Shown here piece after piece: positions 8,439 through 17,440 of a DNA stretch of 64,000 bases; position 1 is the stretch's first letter, and every line of letters begins with the position of its first letter. This DNA comes from Hyphomicrobiales bacterium (GTDB lineage: Bacteria > Pseudomonadota > Alphaproteobacteria > Rhizobiales > Beijerinckiaceae), in assembly GCA_900470775.1 (NCBI GenBank), contig UCBZ01000001.1, forward strand, positions 1 through 64,000. The letters run 5' to 3'. The translations under genes were made by a program, and so were the position numbers. The notes below the pieces were generated by a model, which was not told where the DNA came from, did no database searches, and saw nothing but the letters and a program-made list of their open reading frames with translations.

Positions 8439-8823
8439 GCCGTTACGACTCCTGACCGGACCGCTTGACGCGGGCTCGCACTTCTCAATCTCCGGCCGGA
8501 TGACCGGAGACACTTTGCCTGACGCCGGCGGGTCGGCCCGCCGCTCATGCTCCCTCAGCCGATCGTCCTTCTGTGAAACCCAAGCCAAAGACATCGATTG
8601 CTCCGGCACAGGTGCCGGCGGCTCTCGTCATCCTTTTCTAGGGAGCGCCCCGTTTGTGAAAAACCTCGCAGGGGCATGCGGAACGAATGCGACTGAGGCT
8701 ATTATGTAGCATAAAAAACACGCCGAATCAAAGGTAAACACAAGCTCCAGGCAAGCTTGTGTTCTGCAGCGCAGGAATGGTTAACGCTGTTGGGCGGTTT
8801 CGGCGGGTTATTCTGCCCGGTTT
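8439..8823. other. 385-bp gap upstream of carD, downstream of fdxA
   Basis: No gene is evident. It must hold the carD promoter. A strong hairpin at 8737-8763 closes the fdxA transcript. The segment around 8690-8740 is AT-rich (a run of six A at 8713-8718) and lies well upstream of carD. Confidence 0.5.
8737..8763 (-). terminator. Hairpin downstream of fdxA
   Basis: Perfect 10-bp stem AACACAAGCT/AGCTTGTGTT with a 7-nt loop, 60 bp past the fdxA stop. On the minus strand it is followed by TACCTTTGATT, only a weak U-tract, so termination may be partial or Rho-assisted; the hairpin could also stabilise the transcript. Confidence 0.45.
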
Positions 8824-9162
8824 TTAGTCGCCTGCACCCGGCTCAGGCGAGAAATGCGCCTCGAGTTTTCCGGCGACGCCGTCGAACTCCTTGGCGTCGG
8901 GAGGAGCGTCCTTCTTCTGGCTGATATTGGGCCAGCTCGCGGCATATTTGGAATTGAGCTGCAGCCAGCTCTCCAGACCCGGCTCGGTGTCCGGCTTGAT
9001 CGCCTCGGCGGGGCATTCCGGCTCGCAGACGCCGCAGTCGATGCACTCGTCGGGATGGATGACGAGCATGTTCTCGCCTTCATAGAAGCAGTCGACCGGG
9101 CAGACCTCGACGCAGTCCATGTACTTGCACTTGATGCAGTTCTCGGTGACCACATAGGTCAT
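8824..9162 (-). CDS. fdxA: Seven-iron ferredoxin
   Basis: 112 residues. Cys9, Cys17 and Cys21-Pro form the 3Fe-4S site, and the [12 protein letters not shown] block (Cys40, 43, 46, 50) the 4Fe-4S site with the exchanged cysteine near 21/50. The [26 protein letters not shown] opening is highly characteristic. It is a cytosolic low-potential electron carrier; the physiological partner is not visible here. GAGGAA precedes the ATG at 9162. The order S4 protein, fdxA, carD is conserved in alphaproteobacteria. Confidence 0.96.
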   Translation of the reverse strand: MTYVVTENCIKCKYMDCVEVCPVDCFYEGENMLVIHPDECIDCGVCEPECPAEAIKPDTEPGLESWLQLNSKYAASWPNISQKKDAPPDAKEFDGVAGKLEAHFSPEPGAGD

Positions 9163-9356
9163 GTCGCAGGTTCCTCGGTCATGTCGCAGGCGCGTCCCGT
9201 CCGCCAGCCGGCCTCATAAAGCCTTCGCAGGCTCAGGATTCAAGGCCGATCTGGCATTTCCGGGTAGCAGGACTGTCTCTTTATCGGTCCTCGAGGAGGA
9301 CGAAATTCCGCTGCGCCGGCCGCATAAATTCATTTGCATACAAACGATCGGCGTTT

Positions 9357-9668
9357 TTAAACGCCGCCCTCGCCGTCTGCAAGCGACGCATCGTCGCGCC
9401 CGCCCTCGTCCAGCCGCTCATACAAAAGCCGGGCCTGCTCGAAGGGCCCGCGCCGCTCGCCCAGCAAAAGCAGGCGCACCACGACGGTCGCGTGCGGCAA
9501 AGCGAGCGTGAGCACGTCGCCGAGCTTCAGGCCGTGGGCCGGGTTGTGCGTCCGGCGTCCGTCGATCCGGACATGACCGTCCTCGATCAGACGCACGGCG
9601 GTTGGGCGCGTTCTGGTGAAGCGCGCGAACCAGAGCCATTTGTCGAGGCGCTGACGATCGTCCCGCAC
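9357..9668 (-). CDS. S4-domain RNA-binding protein (HslR-like)
   Basis: 103 residues from a GTG at 9668. The S4 fold is plain: RQRLDKWLWFARFTRTR, then AVRLIEDGHVRIDGRR and the closing GDVLTLALP. HslR-type proteins bind stalled 50S-tRNA complexes or structured rRNA. It starts 16 bp after the helicase stop, so the two RNA-binding proteins are in one operon, suggesting a shared RNA-handling role. A 16-bp palindrome (GGCGTTTTTAAACGCC, 9350-9365) overlaps its stop codon and may act as a short terminator. Confidence 0.88.
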   Translation of the reverse strand: MRDDRQRLDKWLWFARFTRTRPTAVRLIEDGHVRIDGRRTHNPAHGLKLGDVLTLALPHATVVVRLLLLGERRGPFEQARLLYERLDEGGRDDASLADGEGGV

Positions 9669-9684
9669 GTCCCGCCCGCCGCCC

Positions 9685-12600
9685 TCAGCTCTTGCGGCCT
9701 TCGAGCTGAGCCTTCAGGGCGGCGAGCTTGGCGAAGGGCGAATCCGGATCGGGTTCGCGATCGGCCGGGCGCGGCCTCGGCGGCTGCTGGAAGCGCTCGC
9801 CGCGATCCTCGCGGCCACGGTCGTCGCGGCGCGGACCGCCGCCACCCGGGCGCCCATCACGCTTGAAGTCGGGCCGGGGGCCGCGACCCTGCTCGGGCCG
9901 ACCCTGGCCTGCACCCTGGTCCGGGCGCGGACCGCGCTGGCCCGAACGGGGCCGGTCATCACGCCGAGGCTCGCGCTCGGGACGCGGCGTGGGAGGTGCG
10001 CCCTCGACCGGGGCAGCCATGACTGGCGCCGGGGCTTCGCCATCGCGACGCGGGCCGCCGGGACGCGGTCCGCGATTGGGTCGGTCGCCGCGGCGTCCGC
10101 CGGGCTGGCGTTCGCCGGGTGCGCCTGCGCCTTCGCGGGGGCCGCGATTGGGCTGCTCGGGCCGGCGGCCGCCCTGATGGCGATGCGGGCGCCAGACCTC
10201 GATCAGTTCAGGCTCGGCTGCCGCAACGGGTGCTTCGGCGGCGGCAGCGACTGGCTCTGCCTCGGACGCCTCGACTGCGGTCTCGGGCTCGGCCGGCGGC
10301 AGAGCCGACATCAGGTCGGCTGGAACCGGCTCGCGCACGGTCTCCACCTCGTCCTGCGTCAGGATCGGCGCGTCCGCCGTCTCCAATGCGGGAGCATCGG
10401 CCGAAACCACCACTTCGGCGATCATTGGCTCGGCAGCCGCATCGGGCTCCGCTGCCGTCTCGGGTGTAGCGGTAGCCTCGGCCGGTTGTTCGTCGCTTGA
10501 GGCTGCCGCTTCGGAGACAGGCTCTGCCGCGGCTGCGTCGCCAGCGAGGACGTCGTCAGCCTTGGCGGGTTCTGCCGCAACCGGCTTGGACGGGGGCGCG
10601 GCCAGCGGCACCGTGATGGCGGGGCCGGGACGCTTGGAAGAGACATAGCCGAGCGAACGCAGGATCGAGGCGAAATCCTCGCCGGCGCAGCCGACGAGCG
10701 AGGTCATCGCGCCGCTGACGACGAAGCCGTCCTGATCGGCCGCGCCGGTCGGCGGCGTGCCTTGCGTCAGGCCGGGGCGATAGGCGATCGCGGGCCGGAT
10801 CAGATCGGCGAGGCGTTCGAGGATGTCGACGCGCACGGCGCGCTCGCCGCAGACGCGGTAGCCGGCGGCGCGGTACAGCCCCTTGGGCACGGCCTTGTCG
10901 ACCGGGAAGGAGGTGCGGCCCGACGCCGCGAGATGGGCGATGTCGTCGAGGCCCGAGAGCTCCGGGCCGCCATGCTTGAGCGCCCAGAGCTGGGCCGCGA
11001 GCGCTCGCGGAGCGGGCTTGAGCAGGGCCGGGACGTATAGATGGAAGGCGCCGAAGCGGATGCCAAGCAGGCGCAGCGCGGCGCGGCCCTCCTGGACGAG
11101 CGCCTTCATCTCCTCGGCGACCTTGGCGCGTTCCAGAACGCCGAGCGATTCGGCCGCCTGATAGGCGATGCCGCGCGCGATGCCGGTGAGGGTGGTGGCG
11201 TCCTCGAGCAATTGCAGCGCGCCGAGCAGGCGCGTGACGTGATTTTTCAGCCAGAGAGTCAGCCTGGCCTCGACCTGTTCGCGGGCCTGGCCGGCGAGAT
11301 GCTCCTCGACCAGCAGGCGCAGGCGCGGTTCGATCGCCTTCTCGCCGGCGATCAGGCGCGCGACAGGCTCGCCGATCCAGCGCAGCAGGCCGTCATGCGA
11401 CAGCACGAAGGCATCGTCGCCGGCGAGCACGACGCGCGCGGCGCGCGCCTCGATCTCGCTGGCGAGCGCCTTCATCGCAGCCATGTTCAGGGCTTTCGCC
11501 TCCGGCCCGCCGGCTTTCGGGTCCGCCGTGAAGCGGAAACCCTGCAGCATTCCGACGTGCTGGCCCTCGACGAGCACGTCGCCCGTCGTGGTGACCTCAG
11601 CCTCCAACATCTTATTCTCCCGCAAACGGCGCATCAGCACGCTGGTGCGCCGGTCGACAAATCGGCTGGCAAGACGCTCGTGCAGAGCATCGGACAGCTT
11701 GTCCTCTACAAGACGCGCCACCCCCTGCCAATGCTCAGGATCAGGCAACCAGTCCGGGCGGTTCGCGACGAAGGTCCAGGTCCGTACCTGGGAGATGCGC
11801 GCTGACAGCGTATCGATCTCGCCATCGGTGCGATCGAGCGCCGACAACTGGCTCCGATACCAGTCGATATCGAGCGTGCCATGCCGCATCAACCGCAGAT
11901 ACAGCGTCGTGGCGAGGTCGGCATGCTGCTGCGGCGCGATCTTGCGATAGTCCGGCAGGCCGCAAACCTCCCAGAGCCTCTCGACCGCGGGCCGGCCCTG
12001 CGCCAATGCCCTGATTTCGGGGTCTTTCGCGAGGATTTCGAGCGTTGTCATGTCCTCGGCGATCAGCGCCCGCGTCAGGCCCTGCTCGCTCGGCTGCAGA
12101 TTCAGGCTGTCGAGGAGCTGTTCGATCGAGCGGAAGTCGAGGTCTGTGTTGCGCCACTGCAACTGCCTGATCGGCTCGAAACGGTGATTTTCGATCGCGT
12201 CGACGAGATCGGCCTCGAAGGGTGGGCAGCGACCCGAGGTGCCGAAGGTGCCGTCGCGGAGATGGCGCCCGGCGCGGCCGGCGATCTGGCCGAACTCGGC
12301 CGGGTTCAATTTGCGGAAATGGTGACCGTCGTATTTTTTCTCGGCGGCGAAGGCGATGTGATCGACATCGAGGTTCAGCCCCATGCCGATCGCGTCGGTC
12401 GCGACGAGATAGTCGACATCGCCGGACTGATAGATTTCGACCTGGGCATTGCGGGTGCGGGGCGAAAGCGCGCCGAGCACGACCGCCGCGCCACCCTTCT
12501 GCCGCCGGATCAGCTCGGCGATGGCGTAGACCTCCTCGACGGAGAAGGCGACGATGGCCGAGCGCGGGGCCAGGCGCGTGATCTTGCGGTCGCCTGCGAA

Positions 12601-13272
12601 CAGGAGCTGCGACAGGCGCGGCCGTGTGACCACATTGATGCCGGGAATGAGCTGCTCGATCACCGGCTTCATCGTGCCGGCGCCGATCAGCATGGTCTCG
12701 GCCCGGCCGCGCCGGTTGAGCAGCCGGTCGGTGAAGACGTGGCCGCGGTCGAGATCGGCGGCGAGCTGGATCTCGTCGATGGCGACGAAGTCGACGGCGA
12801 GATCGCGCGGCATCGCCTCGACCGTGCAGACCCAGAAGCGCGGCCGCGCCGGCTTGATCTTCTCCTCGCCGGTGACGAGCGCGACCGCGTCCACGCCGGC
12901 CTTCTCGACGACGCGAGCGTAGACCTCGCGCGCCAGCAAGCGCAGCGGCAGGCCGATCATGCCGGTCGGATGGGCCACCATCCGCTCGATCGCGAGATGC
13001 GTCTTGCCGGTGTTGGTCGGGCCCAGGACCGCGGTGACGCCATGCGAGCGGACCGAGGGAGGCAGGGAGCGGTGAGGGATCAAGGAGCGGCCGATCTGAC
13101 GTGTGCGTTTCGCCCGGCCATGACGCCCATGAGGCGTTGCGTGACGGCGCGAGGCGTAACGGTGAACTAGGAAGCGGAACGAGTCCCGAACGAAGCAGGC
13201 CCGAATCGCTGACTCCGGCAGAATCGGGTTTCGTTCCCGGTAGGGCGTCGCGGCGGCGCGTCCCGGCACCAA
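9685..13272 (-). CDS. Suv3-like ATP-dependent RNA/DNA helicase with a long disordered Arg/Gly-rich tail
   Basis: Up to 1195 residues. Helicase motifs are complete: Walker A GPTNTGKT at about 84-91, the DEIQ box (VAIDEIQLAADLDRG), and motif VI IAGRAGRH near residue 335. Motif layout and the ADDLD-type accessory region match the bacterial relatives of mitochondrial Suv3, an RNA helicase of RNA turnover. After residue about 900 comes an Ala/Glu/Pro-rich spacer and then an RGG/RPG-rich tail, a typical RNA-binding disordered end, closing with a short helix (SPFAKLAALKAQLEG). No ATG precedes the Walker motif: the frame opens at TTG 13272/GTG 13269, and TTG 13083 is an alternative, so the true start is uncertain. 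Confidence 0.85.
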   Translation of the reverse strand: MVPGRAAATPYRERNPILPESAIRACFVRDSFRFLVHRYASRRHATPHGRHGRAKRTRQIGRSLIPHRSLPPSVRSHGVTAVLGPTNTGKTHLAIERMVAHPTGMIGLPLRLLAREVYARVVEKAGVDAVALVTGEEKIKPARPRFWVCTVEAMPRDLAVDFVAIDEIQLAADLDRGHVFTDRLLNRRGRAETMLIGAGTMKPVIEQLIPGINVVTRPRLSQLLFAGDRKITRLAPRSAIVAFSVEEVYAIAELIRRQKGGAAVVLGALSPRTRNAQVEIYQSGDVDYLVATDAIGMGLNLDVDHIAFAAEKKYDGHHFRKLNPAEFGQIAGRAGRHLRDGTFGTSGRCPPFEADLVDAIENHRFEPIRQLQWRNTDLDFRSIEQLLDSLNLQPSEQGLTRALIAEDMTTLEILAKDPEIRALAQGRPAVERLWEVCGLPDYRKIAPQQHADLATTLYLRLMRHGTLDIDWYRSQLSALDRTDGEIDTLSARISQVRTWTFVANRPDWLPDPEHWQGVARLVEDKLSDALHERLASRFVDRRTSVLMRRLRENKMLEAEVTTTGDVLVEGQHVGMLQGFRFTADPKAGGPEAKALNMAAMKALASEIEARAARVVLAGDDAFVLSHDGLLRWIGEPVARLIAGEKAIEPRLRLLVEEHLAGQAREQVEARLTLWLKNHVTRLLGALQLLEDATTLTGIARGIAYQAAESLGVLERAKVAEEMKALVQEGRAALRLLGIRFGAFHLYVPALLKPAPRALAAQLWALKHGGPELSGLDDIAHLAASGRTSFPVDKAVPKGLYRAAGYRVCGERAVRVDILERLADLIRPAIAYRPGLTQGTPPTGAADQDGFVVSGAMTSLVGCAGEDFASILRSLGYVSSKRPGPAITVPLAAPPSKPVAAEPAKADDVLAGDAAAAEPVSEAAASSDEQPAEATATPETAAEPDAAAEPMIAEVVVSADAPALETADAPILTQDEVETVREPVPADLMSALPPAEPETAVEASEAEPVAAAAEAPVAAAEPELIEVWRPHRHQGGRRPEQPNRGPREGAGAPGERQPGGRRGDRPNRGPRPGGPRRDGEAPAPVMAAPVEGAPPTPRPEREPRRDDRPRSGQRGPRPDQGAGQGRPEQGRGPRPDFKRDGRPGGGGPRRDDRGREDRGERFQQPPRPRPADREPDPDSPFAKLAALKAQLEGRKS

Positions 13273-13418
13273 GCTGTTGGGGGGAACACCGGCATCGCCC
13301 GTCCTTCTCTGCGCCTGGGATCGCCTGCCACCGGCCGCGTCCCCAGCCTCAGACTATCTAAGCGCTGTCGGCCGCGAAACGAGGGTCTTCGCTCTGCGAT
13401 CGACGCGAGGCGTCACGA

Positions 13419-14306
13419 TCAGCCGAAGAACGCCGCGAAAACCTCCGCCGCCTCGTCTGGCGCCTCGACATGGACGAAATGCCCGGCGGTCTCGCAGAAG
13501 CTGACCTGCGCATCGTCGAAATGCTCCGGCACGAAGGCGGCCCATTCCGATTTCAGGACGGGATCGTGGCGGCCCCAATGGACGCGCGTGCGCTGATGGA
13601 TGCGGACCGACGGCGTCGGATGCCCGTCGATCGCTGCCAGCCGCGCGGCGTTCTGGCTGCGATACCAGTCGAAGCCGCCGCGCAGATTGCCGGGCTTCAT
13701 GAAGTTGTCGATCCAGAGGTCGAGCGCCGGATCGAAGGCATCCTTGCGATGGCACCAATGCGACAGGAAATGCGAGAAATAGAGCGCGCAGGACTGCCGG
13801 CTCAGCCCGATCAGCGCTTCGGCCAGCGGCAACTGGTGGAAGGACTGGTACCAGATCTCGTTGACATGGCCGTCATGGACCCAGCGTTCGGCAATGCTCT
13901 GGGTCGGGCAGTTGAAGAACAGCAGCCGGTCGACGAGCTGCGGATGGCGCCGCGCCAGCGCCTGGGCGGCATAGGCGCCGACATCGTGGCCGACGACGCC
14001 GACCGCCTCCAGGCCGAGCGCTGCGATCAGCGAGGCCATGTCGTCGGCATGGCTGTTGGCGCCGACATCGGCGCGCGGTGCGGCCGACTTGGCGCTGTCG
14101 CCGAAGCCGCGCAAATCCGGTGCGATCAGGCGGAAATCCGGGTGCAGCCGGTTCATCAGCGGCAGCCAGGCCGCCCAGAATTCGGGCCAGCCATGCAGCA
14201 GCAGGACCGGCGTGCCGGATCCGACCTCGGCGACATGCAGCGTCGTGTCGCGTACCGCGATCTGGCGATGGCGCAGACCGGGCGGGGTGGCGAAGTCGCT
14301 GGACAT
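13419..14306 (-). CDS. Alpha/beta hydrolase (epoxide hydrolase / haloacetate dehalogenase-like)
   Basis: 295 residues from the ATG at 14306, preceded by GGGAG; the longer open frame to 14525 lacks support. [10 protein letters not shown] marks the oxyanion-hole HGxP motif, GHDVGA is the nucleophile elbow with Asp as nucleophile, and the C-terminal [12 protein letters not shown] supplies the histidine. An Asp nucleophile is that of epoxide hydrolases and haloalkane/haloacetate dehalogenases. The cap is helical ([14 protein letters not shown]...). It is a soluble cytosolic enzyme with no pathway neighbours; the substrate cannot be told. Confidence 0.9.
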   Translation of the reverse strand: MSSDFATPPGLRHRQIAVRDTTLHVAEVGSGTPVLLLHGWPEFWAAWLPLMNRLHPDFRLIAPDLRGFGDSAKSAAPRADVGANSHADDMASLIAALGLEAVGVVGHDVGAYAAQALARRHPQLVDRLLFFNCPTQSIAERWVHDGHVNEIWYQSFHQLPLAEALIGLSRQSCALYFSHFLSHWCHRKDAFDPALDLWIDNFMKPGNLRGGFDWYRSQNAARLAAIDGHPTPSVRIHQRTRVHWGRHDPVLKSEWAAFVPEHFDDAQVSFCETAGHFVHVEAPDEAAEVFAAFFG

Positions 14307-14446
14307 GATGGCTCCCGACAGAATCTGGCGGAAAGCTAGCGCCTCTCCGCCCGATGCCGCAATCGCCAGCGGGCGCATGAGGGCGATGCAGCCGAGCTTC
14401 TCCACAGGGGCTGGCCTCGTCGCAGCATGCTGCGGCTCGTCTACGC

Positions 14447-15055
14447 CTATTCGTTGATGCTGCGGGGACGGTCCTGCGAGGCGGCATATTTCGCGCCGCA
14501 GAAGTTGCGCGCATTGTCGGTCCACTGGCCGAAGCCGGTCGCGACCATGTTGCGAATCACGGTGCAGACATAGCGCTGCTGAGCCGGATTGTTGTGCGGC
14601 CCGGCATGATAGCGCGCTACCGCCATGGTCCAGGTGTCGTGGCGCGCCTTCAGCCGTTTCAGGAATTTGGCCGAGTATTCGACGTTCTGGGCCGGATCGA
14701 ACATCGCGTCGAGGCTCGGAAACTGGTCGCGGTGGTAATGGTGGTTGATCTGCATGCAGCCGATGTCGATCAGCTTCTTGCCCTTGGCGCGCGAGGCCTC
14801 GAATTCGGCGACGGCGTCCTGCTTGGTCGCGCCGAAATAGGGGCGGCCCTGAATGTTGAGCGCATAGGGCTGAAGCGAATTGCGCCGCCCACTTTCCGTC
14901 AGCCCGACCGAGTAGAGCACGCCGACGGGGATGTCATAGGCCTTCGAGATGCGGATCATGTGCTCCTCGCACACGGTCTGCGCGGCGGCTGGCGTCGCCA
15001 GGCTAAAGATAGCGATAAGGATCGCGGCCAGGACGGTTGCTCTCGCGCTGATCAT
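14447..15055 (-). CDS. Lytic transglycosylase (SLT) of the flagellar mot cluster
   Basis: 202 residues with a signal peptide ([25 protein letters not shown]). The SLT-type fold shows the catalytic Glu in [20 protein letters not shown] (the G-MQIN box) and the [11 protein letters not shown] segment. It cleaves peptidoglycan glycan strands, opening the wall for the flagellar rod, and stands in for the muramidase half of FlgJ that is missing here. GGAGG precedes the ATG at 15055. Its first 53 bp overlap the 3' end of fliK in another frame, as in the motB-motC-fliK-orf38 order of Sinorhizobium. It is the last gene of that transcript. Confidence 0.88.
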   Translation of the reverse strand: MISARATVLAAILIAIFSLATPAAAQTVCEEHMIRISKAYDIPVGVLYSVGLTESGRRNSLQPYALNIQGRPYFGATKQDAVAEFEASRAKGKKLIDIGCMQINHHYHRDQFPSLDAMFDPAQNVEYSAKFLKRLKARHDTWTMAVARYHAGPHNNPAQQRYVCTVIRNMVATGFGQWTDNARNFCGAKYAASQDRPRSINE

Positions 15056-16238
15056 GGGGTTCCTCCGTGCTGGTTGTCGCGTCCTGCTGCCAGCCGCCGC
15101 GTTGCGGCTCGCGCTCCTCACCCTGTCGCGACTGGTCGAAGCCGCGCCCGTCACGAGCGCCCGAGCGTTCGTCTCCCGCTCCGTCGCGGGTGGCTGCGTC
15201 CTGCCCGCCGGGCCGGGGGTCCGGCGCCGTGCCATCGACATGGACGGTCTCGACCGAGACCTGGTCGAGCGCATAGCCGCTCGCCTTGACGATCTCGCGC
15301 AGCGCCTCACGGTCATTGGCGAGCATCTGGGCGGTTTCGGCGCGGCTGGCTTCGAGCCGGATTTCCATGCCGCCCTGCGAGATCCGCAGCTTGACGACGA
15401 TGCTGCCGAGTTCGACCGGGCTGAGCTGGATGTGAAGGATCTTCGTCGGCTCGGAGATGCCCGCCGGCCTGTCGGAGTGCAGGTCGGGCACGTCCTGCGC
15501 GCGTGCCAGGCTAAGTTCAGCCGCCGCCTGGCGGATCGGTTCGGCGACCTGCTGGAACGGCGACAGGCGCATCACCGGTGGCAGATGGGTTTCCTGCCGA
15601 ACCACGGTGATCGTCATCGGCTTCTCGGGTGCTGCGTCCTTGGCTGCGGCCTCGGACTTGCCGGAAGGATCCTCCAGTGCGTCGGCCAGTGCCGCGAGGT
15701 CGGCAAGGCCGGGCAGGTCTGCTGGGGCCGCCGTGTCGCTTGGCATGGCGATGCCCGTTTCACTGGCGGAGGGCTTGACCGCGCCGGCTGCGGCGTCGGG
15801 CGAGGTGCCCGTGCCGGCCTTTGCAAGCGCACTGCTCAGCGCGGCGAAGGCGTCGCGCTTCGTGCCGGGTTCCTTGCGGGACTCCGGCTGCGCCTCGCGG
15901 CCAGGTGTCTGAAGCGCGCCGAGAAGCAGGCGGGCCGCGTCGGTCGCGCCACCGGCCGGCTCGGGCTGGACCGCCGAAGCCATCGCGTCCAGCGCCAAGG
16001 CGGCGGCATCGACCTCTGCGGCCCCCGTTTCGTCGGCCGGCGTCGCATCGGCGCCCTTGCCATGGCCGGCCGAGGCCGCCTTGCCCGTGCCCTTGTCGAG
16101 GTTCTGGAGCAAGGCGCGGAAAGCGGAGCCGCGCTCGTCGCGGCCACCGGGGGCCAGGCGGGCCTTCGGGTCCTTGGCCGCAGCGGCTGCTCCGGGCGCC
16201 CGGCCGGGCGGCAGGAATGACGTTTCGAGATTGCTCAT
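15003..16238 (-). CDS. fliK: Flagellar hook-length control protein FliK (MotD)
   Basis: 411 residues. The long N-terminal part is Ala/Gly/Asp/Lys-rich and low in hydrophobics, as in a ruler that is secreted and measures the hook. The conserved C-terminal domain is at about 265-350 with HIQLSPVELGSIVVKLRIS, the signature that contacts FlhB and triggers the switch to filament export. The final 50 residues are hydrophilic. It overlaps motC by 4 bp (ATGA), and its own tail overlaps the transglycosylase start. In rhizobia this gene was called motD. Confidence 0.88.
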   Translation of the reverse strand: MSNLETSFLPPGRAPGAAAAAKDPKARLAPGGRDERGSAFRALLQNLDKGTGKAASAGHGKGADATPADETGAAEVDAAALALDAMASAVQPEPAGGATDAARLLLGALQTPGREAQPESRKEPGTKRDAFAALSSALAKAGTGTSPDAAAGAVKPSASETGIAMPSDTAAPADLPGLADLAALADALEDPSGKSEAAAKDAAPEKPMTITVVRQETHLPPVMRLSPFQQVAEPIRQAAAELSLARAQDVPDLHSDRPAGISEPTKILHIQLSPVELGSIVVKLRISQGGMEIRLEASRAETAQMLANDREALREIVKASGYALDQVSVETVHVDGTAPDPRPGGQDAATRDGAGDERSGARDGRGFDQSRQGEEREPQRGGWQQDATTSTEEPHDQRESNRPGRDPYRYL

Positions 16239-17440
16239 GGCTTGTCGGCTCCCTCCGGCGCTCCGTCGAGAAGCGTGCGGGCCTCGGCGAGGCTGCGTTG
16301 CGCCGCCGTCACCATGCGCTTCACGCGTGGATCGAGATCGGCGGGCTCGGCCGTGACGGTCGGGGTCTGCGTGGTGCCTTCGGGCGCATCGACGATATGC
16401 GAGGCGACGCGCAGCGCGGTCTGCAGGATGTCCTTCTCGTCGGCCGGCAGCCGGTTGGCGTCGATCTTCTTCAGCGTGTCGAGTGCGCCATCGGCCTTGT
16501 CGATGCCGATGCGCGAGGCGGCCTTGTAGAGCGAGGCGCGCGCGATCGTGGCCTGGTCGGCGCCGGGAATCCGCGCGACCTCCTCGGCGGCGCGGCGCGC
16601 CTGCTCGAAGCGGCCGCGGATCAGGGCGTCGCGGGCGATGATCAACAGGACGGAGCGCTGCTGCTCGCGATCGAAGGCGCGCAGCGTCGCGACCAGCCGG
16701 GGAAACTTCTCGGGGTCGCGGCCGATATCGAAGCGCACCAGCCCCGTCGCGAAAGCCTGGCGGAAATTCTCGGCATAAACCGAGCGGTCGAAGCGGCGCA
16801 TGTACTGGGCTGTGGCCTTCTCCAGCCTGTCGAGATCGTTGATCTCGGCCGCTATGAAGACTGCGCGCCGAAGTGCGCCTTCCTCGACCAGCGAACCCGG
16901 AGAGAGCAGCCGCGCCTGGTCGAGCAGTTGCAAAGCGCGCTTCTGGTCGCTGCGCAGGATCAGCGTGGCCTGGACAAGTGCGAGATGCCCGGCGAGCGAT
17001 TCATGCAGGCTTGCAGGGTCGAGCGGCATCAGCAGCGCGCGGGCCTTGCCGGTGTCGCCCATGACATAAGCGAGCGCGCCGTCGGCCAGACCCTTGGGCA
17101 GCCCGGCCGGCTCCCCACGCTTGAGGAGTTCGGCCAGCACGCCGGGCTGGCCGCCGCTCAGCACATATTGCACGGCGGCGCGGGTGTTGCGCTGATCGTC
17201 CCAGATCTCGGGCGCCTGGGCCATCATGGCCTGCCCGAGATCGCCCAGCAGCTTGCCCTGGGCCGCATGGGCGGTCCGGTTTCCCGCCGCCGCTTCGTTC
17301 TGGAGCGACTGCAAGGTCCGCACGAGCAGGTAGGGAGGCGGCGGCGCGGCTGCGGTGGAGCCAGCCTCCACTTGCGCCTTCGCGGCAGGAGCCGCCAGAC
17401 AAAGCGCGGCGATGCAAAGATGAAGCGCGATGCGTCTCAT
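16235..17440 (-). CDS. motC: Periplasmic motility protein MotC
   Basis: 401 residues with a signal peptide (MRRIALHLCIAALCLAAPAAKAQ). MotC is a Rhizobiales-specific periplasmic protein that binds MotB and is needed for flagellar rotation. The sequence shows tandem helices (LAELLKRGEPAGLPKGLADGALAYVMGD, QKRALQLLDQARLLSPG) of a TPR-like solenoid. It is coupled by ATGA overlaps to motB upstream and fliK downstream. The partner chaperone MotE is encoded at 47455. Confidence 0.92.
   Translation of the reverse strand: MRRIALHLCIAALCLAAPAAKAQVEAGSTAAAPPPPYLLVRTLQSLQNEAAAGNRTAHAAQGKLLGDLGQAMMAQAPEIWDDQRNTRAAVQYVLSGGQPGVLAELLKRGEPAGLPKGLADGALAYVMGDTGKARALLMPLDPASLHESLAGHLALVQATLILRSDQKRALQLLDQARLLSPGSLVEEGALRRAVFIAAEINDLDRLEKATAQYMRRFDRSVYAENFRQAFATGLVRFDIGRDPEKFPRLVATLRAFDREQQRSVLLIIARDALIRGRFEQARRAAEEVARIPGADQATIARASLYKAASRIGIDKADGALDTLKKIDANRLPADEKDILQTALRVASHIVDAPEGTTQTPTVTAEPADLDPRVKRMVTAAQRSLAEARTLLDGAPEGADKP

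Noticed and set aside
15067..15276. Extension of the transglycosylase open frame upstream to 15316
   Set aside because: The upstream codons are Arg/Ser-rich antisense-like sequence of fliK and lie before a clear GGAGG and signal peptide start at 15055.
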